Virus record (IMG/VR): IMGVR_UViG_3300000230_000008
Location: 1-24,455 of that record
DNA from: a virus
DNA length: 24,455 nt
Direction: 5' to 3' (one strand)
This document shows positions 20,607 through 24,455 of the stretch, piece by piece. The position numbers and the translations under genes are program-made. Numbering within the stretch: position 1 is the stretch's first letter; every line of letters starts with the position of its first letter. The notes beneath the pieces were generated by a model. That model had not been told where the DNA came from and searched no databases. It was given only the letters and a program-made list of their open reading frames with translations.

Positions 20607-20614
20607 TATATAAT
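20586..20614 (+). promoter_or_regulatory. Strong sigma70-type promoter of the rightward operon
   Basis: TTGACT (20586-20591), a 17-base spacer, then TATAAT (20609-20614) is nearly a consensus host promoter. It lies 37 bases before the ATG at 20651, which has AGAGGG upstream. It is unlike the TCCACGAGA promoters of the other arm. Confidence 0.8.
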
Positions 20615-20650
20615 TAAACATACAAATTTAGACAATGAAAAGAGGGCTTT

Positions 20651-21655
20651 ATGAGCATTACCAAAGGGATTAAGGGCAAAGCACCCAATAAAAAAACCAC
20701 AGTGAATAAAATAATGACTTTAAAGGATTATATTACTTTAGGGTGGAGATTTGAGTGTGAAAATGAGCCACTGCCTGACTTTGGTCAATTTTGCCCTGAG
20801 ATGTTGGCTGAGAAACAAAAGTATTCATTTAGGCTTACTGATGAGCAAAAAGAGTATTTTGACAAGTATTTTGAGCAATTCACTGTTCCTGGTGGTATTA
20901 AATTGCTTGTGGCTGGCTTACCAAGAATAAGTGGTGGTTTGGTTGTAACCCCTCACCAAACTGTAAAGGTAAATCCTACTCCTGCTGTTGTATCTGCTGA
21001 GCCTGCTGTTGATAAAATGCCTGCAAGTATTGACCAGATAGATATTAAAGGTATGGTTGAGAGCCTTGAGAGAGGGGAAATGAAGGTAAAGAAGCTTGTT
21101 GTTATGCTTGAGGAGCAATATGGTTCGGCAAATAAGATTATGTCAGCACTTGTTCCTGGGGAGATTAAAAGGATGAGGAGGCAGTACAAAGACTGTCCCG
21201 ACATTTTGAATGTATTTATTATCGCTGAGGAGATTGTTTGTCCTAAGGTTAAGGATATTTTGAGCGAGCCTGAGCCACCTATTGAAGAAACTATGCAAAG
21301 ATTCCAAAAACATACCCTGTACTCTAAAAAAGAGAGCAAAAACAGTAAAGTGATAGAGTATGCTGCTTCATGTGATAAGATTGACTCGATTGAGGGCAAG
21401 CGGATAACTTTTGACCTTGATTTTGAGAAGTTTGTTGACTATGCCAACGCTGAGGACATGAAAGAGGATGTTTTGTATCTGGTTAATGCGGGCAAAATAA
21501 AAATAGACCAAGAGGTTGATATTTTTGGCAAAAGCACCTCTGGGGCTAAAACAATAGCTAAAATTTACAAAAAATACCCTAACGGAGCGCCTGGCGCTGG
21601 ACTGTTCTTCTCGTCAAGAAAAGAAGCATTCCTGGCTGGTCAATTGGAGATATAG
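20651..21655 (+). CDS. Unknown 334-aa protein, first gene of the terminase operon
   Basis: This protein is not recognised. The first 90 residues include LKDYITLGWRFECENEPLPD and a segment rich in Phe and Tyr; residues about 95-125 are a Pro/Ala/Val linker; residues 130-210 form a helical domain (GEMKVKKLVVMLEEQYGSA); the last 120 residues have KRITFDLDFEKFVDYANAED and end with NGAPGAGLFFSSRKEAFLAG. It has no signal peptide or membrane segment. The start ATG at 20651 has AGAGGG 8 bases upstream. Being directly before the HTH and terminase genes, it may take part in packaging or control, but there is no direct evidence. Confidence 0.7.
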   Translation: MSITKGIKGKAPNKKTTVNKIMTLKDYITLGWRFECENEPLPDFGQFCPEMLAEKQKYSFRLTDEQKEYFDKYFEQFTVPGGIKLLVAGLPRISGGLVVTPHQTVKVNPTPAVVSAEPAVDKMPASIDQIDIKGMVESLERGEMKVKKLVVMLEEQYGSANKIMSALVPGEIKRMRRQYKDCPDILNVFIIAEEIVCPKVKDILSEPEPPIEETMQRFQKHTLYSKKESKNSKVIEYAASCDKIDSIEGKRITFDLDFEKFVDYANAEDMKEDVLYLVNAGKIKIDQEVDIFGKSTSGAKTIAKIYKKYPNGAPGAGLFFSSRKEAFLAGQLEI

Positions 21656-21657
21656 AG

Positions 21658-21855
21658 ATGACAAAATTGGATATAAAAAACGCAGCTTTAAAATTTAAAG
21701 GTTGGCCTTTGTATAAATTGGCCATAGAGATGGATATATCCAATAACCCCCTCTATAGCTATCAAAACGGAAAAACAAAACCCAATACATCTACCTTGAT
21801 CAGAATAGCCCATGTGCTAGATTGCACTGTTGGCGACCTGTTTGTGGAGGTGTAA
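21658..21855 (+). CDS. Cro/C1-type helix-turn-helix protein
   Basis: This 65-residue protein is a complete XRE-family DNA-binding domain: GWPLYKLAIEMDISNNPLYS covers helices 2 and 3, then YQNGKTKPNTSTLIRIAHVL and DCTVGDLFVEV, the typical ending. It is a small dimeric repressor, or a detached DNA-binding domain for the small terminase that follows with no spacing (TAA then ATG). The start ATG at 21658 has GGAG 8 bases upstream. The TATCAC repeats before the operon would be a natural target if it autoregulates. Confidence 0.85.
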   Translation: MTKLDIKNAALKFKGWPLYKLAIEMDISNNPLYSYQNGKTKPNTSTLIRIAHVLDCTVGDLFVEV

Positions 21856-22257
21856 ATGAGTTACGACGACGATATTCCATACAGCGAACAGCTTAAAGGT
21901 AAAGACTGGACAAAACAGGCGGAAGCTAACTTATGGGAAATTGCTAATGGGGCAAGAGGTGAGCAAGAAAAACTTGACAAAGAGGGCAATGTTCATTTGC
22001 TTCGGTTTAAAAAAGCTCCTGATCTTGATGCCAATAAATTTATCTTAAAAAATATGTCTAATGGCAAATGGGCTGATAAGATTGAAACTGTGTCAACCCA
22101 GGTTAATGTAAACTTGACAGCAAGTTATAATGAAGTTACTGCTTTGATTGAAAAGCAAAAACAGAAGATTTTGGAAAAGCGTAGACAAGAAGAACTTAAT
22201 GAGATTATTATAGACGTAGAGGATACGCAAAATGACAATGGTAAATCCAACGACTGA
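21856..22257 (+). CDS. Terminase small subunit-like protein
   Basis: This 133-residue acidic protein resembles the C-terminal two thirds of phage small terminases, which recognise packaging sites and regulate the large subunit. The key segment is PDLDANKFILKNMSNGKWADKI, the family's pattern of Leu-Lys-Asn followed by Trp-x-Asp-Lys, then VSTQVNVNLTASYNEV and a charged helix. It lacks an N-terminal HTH; that role may be taken by the separate HTH gene just before. The start ATG immediately follows the upstream stop and has GGAGG. It overlaps the large terminase gene by 26 bases. Confidence 0.7.
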   Translation: MSYDDDIPYSEQLKGKDWTKQAEANLWEIANGARGEQEKLDKEGNVHLLRFKKAPDLDANKFILKNMSNGKWADKIETVSTQVNVNLTASYNEVTALIEKQKQKILEKRRQEELNEIIIDVEDTQNDNGKSND

Positions 22258-24455
22258 GCAAAAAAACCTTTATTCAAGGTTTGCCTATTATCTTAACTGC
22301 CATGGGGGCAGCATGGAGGCAAACGATGCGGTCTATTATGATTTTCTTGATGATGAATTGCTTAGGCATGAAGAGCTTGTGGTGGCGGTAAGCCTATGTA
22401 AGACACTCTACAAGGGTATTGCCTATGTTCTCCATAGAGGCGGACGAGAAGTCGGAGTAAGTGGTGGCGGATTTTATCTAACCAAGAATAGTTTTGATAT
22501 TCTGCACTCGTTGCCTCATGAAATGCTTCCGCAGCCAATGCCTATTGAACTGCCACCTATAATGCCTCTTAAATATGAGCCTTTTAGGCTTGAAGATATT
22601 GACTTAGAACAATTTACTAATTACTTCCCTGAAAAAAACAAGAGAAAAGAGGGGGACGAGTGGACCAAGGATGAACTTGTTGATTTATTGACCAATGAGG
22701 CACATAAGGTTGGTAAAATGTTAGGACCTGGTTATGATTTGCTTGAGGAAATTCATGGCGAGTGGATGCAAGAATGGCTTGTTAATCCTGAAAGCTTTAG
22801 GGTAGTGGTCCATCAGGCGCATCGAGATAGTTACAAGAGCTCGAGCCTTAGGCTCTGCTTGGCTATTTGGCTGATATTGCAACCTCAAAAGACGTTTATT
22901 TTGATTAGAAAGTCGGAAGATGCTGTAAAAGAGCTTATTAATGGTGTCAGTAAAATCCTCGACACTCCATTGTTCCAGAATTTTATAAATATTTTACATC
23001 CTGATGTAGCAAAAAGGGGTGGATTTAAGAAAACTACCGATACAGCTTTGGCTATTGATACAAATTTGAACGTGAGCTTATCGGGGGAATATCAATTAAG
23101 AGCATTGGGGCTTGGTTCTCCTCTGACAGGTAAGCACTCTAGCATAATAGTTACGGACGATATATGCTTCATTGCTGGGACTAAGATAGCGACTCCGTTC
23201 GGTAAAGTAGATATAGAAAAGTTAAAAATAAATGATTTAGTAGTAACTCCTTTTGGTTGCAAAAAAATAAAAAAAGTGATGAACAGAGAAGCTGAAGTCA
23301 TAACAAATGTTGGGTTAACTGGCACTGCCGATCATCCTGTATATAATAAAAATAAAAATCGGTTTGACTTATTGGACATCTCGTGTGATAATGATTTAAG
23401 TAGATTCAATTTGAAGGAGCTGGTCGAATGGAAAATTGCGGAAAAACTATTGAGTGGGATGACAGGGAATGGCAGCGCACTGGAGGAAAGTATTATATCT
23501 TGCGGGCACCTCATGGATCGAGGACTGGAGAGATGCTTCATAGAGCAATATGGAAAAAACATAATGGTGAAATACCTGCCAACCATGTCATACATCATGT
23601 TGACCATAATCCAAGCAATAACAGTATTGAAAATCTTGAGTGCTTACCACTTTATGAACATCAAAAAATGCACATGCTCGAGCGTGTCGAATGGTGTAAG
23701 AAAAATCTTGAAGAAAAAGCTAGGCCAAAACAACTCGAATGGTTGCGCTCTAAGGCAGGGTTGGCAGTATCAATGCAAAATTCTAAAAAAATGCATGAAT
23801 ATTGTAGAAAAAACTTTTACAAAGAAGCAGAATGCTCAAAGTGTGGGGCAATATATAGTACCGACATCAGAAGATCTTCAGGGATGTGCAGAAAGTGTGG
23901 GAAGCAAGAAAACAGTCGGAAGCATTGGCAGAAAAAGAAACTCGAAAACAAAGCAAATACTTGCTATATTGATGTTGAGTGCGTGGAATGTAAAAAGATT
24001 TATAAGACAAATACGGCCACAAGAAATAAAGACGGACTTTGCAAAAACTGTGCAGCACGAAAAAGATATAGAGAAAAAAATCTTTCAAAGGGTTTATAAT
24101 ATCGAGGTCGATGATTGCCATGTCTACTACGCAAACGATGTTTTAGTCCATAATTGTACGACCGCTGATAGGGAGTCAGATGCTGAGCGGAGGGCCACTA
24201 TTTCTAAGTATCAGGAGATGATGAACCTCTTGTCTAACAATAAGGGCTTTAGTGATACTAGAATTATCAACATCGGGACACCTTGGCACGAGGAGGATGT
24301 TTTCTCCTTGATGGAGCGAGGTCTTAAAGAAAAAACTGAAGAACAGAAAAAGCTTGAAGATATTCCAATAAAAGAGAGAAGCCCAGAACAGCATAAAAGG
24401 CTTAGGAAGTTAGATAAAAAAAGAGGTAAATTTGTCTACAACTGCTATGAGACAT
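22232..24455 (+). CDS. terL: Terminase large subunit, intein-containing (partial)
   Basis: This is the ATPase/nuclease motor that packages phage DNA, cut by the window end. The reading frame is open from ATG 22232 (GAGG 9 bases upstream) to base 24455. The N-extein has 311 residues. A degenerate Walker A, AHRDSYKSSSL (about 195-205), matches the HRDSYK-S/T variant of some phage terminases, and Walker B is SIIVTDDI (about 304-311). An intein of 330 residues (23165-24154) follows directly. The C-extein resumes CTTADRESDAERRATI, then IINIGTPWHEEDVF, the coupling motif. The nuclease domain lies beyond the window. Functional terminase requires splicing between Ile311 and the Cys encoded at 24155. 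Confidence 0.9.
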   Translation, partial: MTMVNPTTEQKNLYSRFAYYLNCHGGSMEANDAVYYDFLDDELLRHEELVVAVSLCKTLYKGIAYVLHRGGREVGVSGGGFYLTKNSFDILHSLPHEMLPQPMPIELPPIMPLKYEPFRLEDIDLEQFTNYFPEKNKRKEGDEWTKDELVDLLTNEAHKVGKMLGPGYDLLEEIHGEWMQEWLVNPESFRVVVHQAHRDSYKSSSLRLCLAIWLILQPQKTFILIRKSEDAVKELINGVSKILDTPLFQNFINILHPDVAKRGGFKKTTDTALAIDTNLNVSLSGEYQLRALGLGSPLTGKHSSIIVTDDICFIAGTKIATPFGKVDIEKLKINDLVVTPFGCKKIKKVMNREAEVITNVGLTGTADHPVYNKNKNRFDLLDISCDNDLSRFNLKELVEWKIAEKLLSGMTGNGSALEESIISCGHLMDRGLERCFIEQYGKNIMVKYLPTMSYIMLTIIQAITVLKILSAYHFMNIKKCTCSSVSNGVRKILKKKLGQNNSNGCALRQGWQYQCKILKKCMNIVEKTFTKKQNAQSVGQYIVPTSEDLQGCAESVGSKKTVGSIGRKRNSKTKQILAILMLSAWNVKRFIRQIRPQEIKTDFAKTVQHEKDIEKKIFQRVYNIEVDDCHVYYANDVLVHNCTTADRESDAERRATISKYQEMMNLLSNNKGFSDTRIINIGTPWHEEDVFSLMERGLKEKTEEQKKLEDIPIKERSPEQHKRLRKLDKKRGKFVYNCYET
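23165..24154 (+). mobile_element. Intein in the large terminase, inserted after Walker B
   Basis: This protein-splicing element is 330 residues long. Block A starts with the nucleophile Cys: CFIAGTKIATPFGKVDIEKL. Block B is GLTGTADHP, with Thr54 and His57. Block F is VYNIEVDDCHVYYANDVLV, and the end is His329-Asn330 before the extein Cys. All residues needed for splicing are present. The first 87 and last 21 residues resemble Hint splicing domains; residues 88-312 do not look like any endonuclease in this frame. Instead that stretch is the alternate-frame shadow of an HNH gene (23428-24099), and includes a hydrophobic run around SYIMLTIIQAITVL. No stop codon interrupts the frame. Confidence 0.9.
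23428..24099 (+). CDS. HNH homing endonuclease nested out of frame inside the intein
   Basis: This complete 223-residue gene lies in a frame different from the terminase and intein. Its frame is closed by TAG at 23401-23403, and the first ATG (23428) has AAGGAG 8 bases upstream, so it starts independently. The HNH core is LHRAIWKKHNGEIP, then HVIHHVDHNPSNNSIENL and EHQKMH (His57, Asn65 or Asn69, His78), as in free-standing phage HNH endonucleases. The WCKKNLEEKARPKQLEWL stretch and two Cys4 zinc ribbons (136/139/154/157 and 185/188/205/208) complete the domain order seen in that family. The stop TAA (24097-24099) coincides with the start of intein block F. It probably cuts intein-free terminase genes. 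Confidence 0.9.
   Translation: MENCGKTIEWDDREWQRTGGKYYILRAPHGSRTGEMLHRAIWKKHNGEIPANHVIHHVDHNPSNNSIENLECLPLYEHQKMHMLERVEWCKKNLEEKARPKQLEWLRSKAGLAVSMQNSKKMHEYCRKNFYKEAECSKCGAIYSTDIRRSSGMCRKCGKQENSRKHWQKKKLENKANTCYIDVECVECKKIYKTNTATRNKDGLCKNCAARKRYREKNLSKGL

Noticed and set aside
20918-21399. Two minus-strand frames inside the 334-aa gene
   Set aside because: They are antisense to a gene with a strong promoter and ribosome site and show no domain.
23867-24121. Minus-strand frame opposite the HNH gene
   Set aside because: It has no ribosome site or recognisable domain, and two sense-strand reading frames already explain this segment.

Overview
This window is AT-rich DNA from a tailed double-stranded DNA phage or prophage. 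The evidence is a two-subunit terminase on the right and, on the left, a long stretch of tightly packed minus-strand genes for replication, recombination, nucleotide and DNA-modification functions. Genes overlap by 1 to 20 bases (TAATG and ATGA junctions), most have purine-rich Shine-Dalgarno sites, and TAA, TAG and TGA are all used as stops. The host cannot be named from the sequence; low GC and the gene families fit a low-GC anaerobe or gut-type bacterium.

Layout. From 1 to 4.6 kb (minus) lie a zinc-finger primase cut by the window edge, a putative HTH protein, a GIY-YIG homing endonuclease, a YqaJ/lambda-type exonuclease, an ERF-type annealing protein and a DUF1351-like protein, which form a recombination module. 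From 4.6 to 8.4 kb lie an SF2 helicase, an MT-A70 adenine methyltransferase, a DUF5664-type nucleotide-pool protein and a divergent sliding clamp. A tRNA-like element with an abnormal anticodon arm follows at 8392-8473. From 8.5 to 13.1 kb lie a nucleoside 2-deoxyribosyltransferase-like protein, a MazG-like pyrophosphohydrolase, a VRR-NUC nuclease, a second methyltransferase, a P-loop replication ATPase and a second homing-endonuclease-like gene. From 13.2 to 19.6 kb there are many small unknown genes, several with Cys-pair zinc sites, a third methyltransferase, an HTH regulator, and two genes that look frameshifted in A-runs. From 19.57 to 20.65 kb there is a noncoding, very AT-rich divergent region with repeats, palindromes and a strong rightward sigma70 promoter. 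From 20.65 kb to the end (plus) lie an unknown 334-aa protein, a Cro-like HTH protein, a small-terminase-like protein and the large terminase.

The standout is the large terminase. An intein (23165-24154, 330 residues) sits directly after the Walker B motif. Its middle two thirds carries a complete 223-aa HNH endonuclease gene in a different reading frame, with its own Shine-Dalgarno site and stop, while the terminase/intein frame stays open through the whole overlap. I know of no standard intein with this nested, out-of-frame layout.

Regulation. Four minus-strand promoters share the box TCCAC(GAGA) placed 19-20 bases before TATAAT, with a fifth, weaker relative. They lie just after the stop of an upstream gene and divide the early region into transcription units. 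The rightward promoter is instead a normal TTGACT-17-TATAAT with repeated TATCAC motifs, so the two arms probably respond to different signals.
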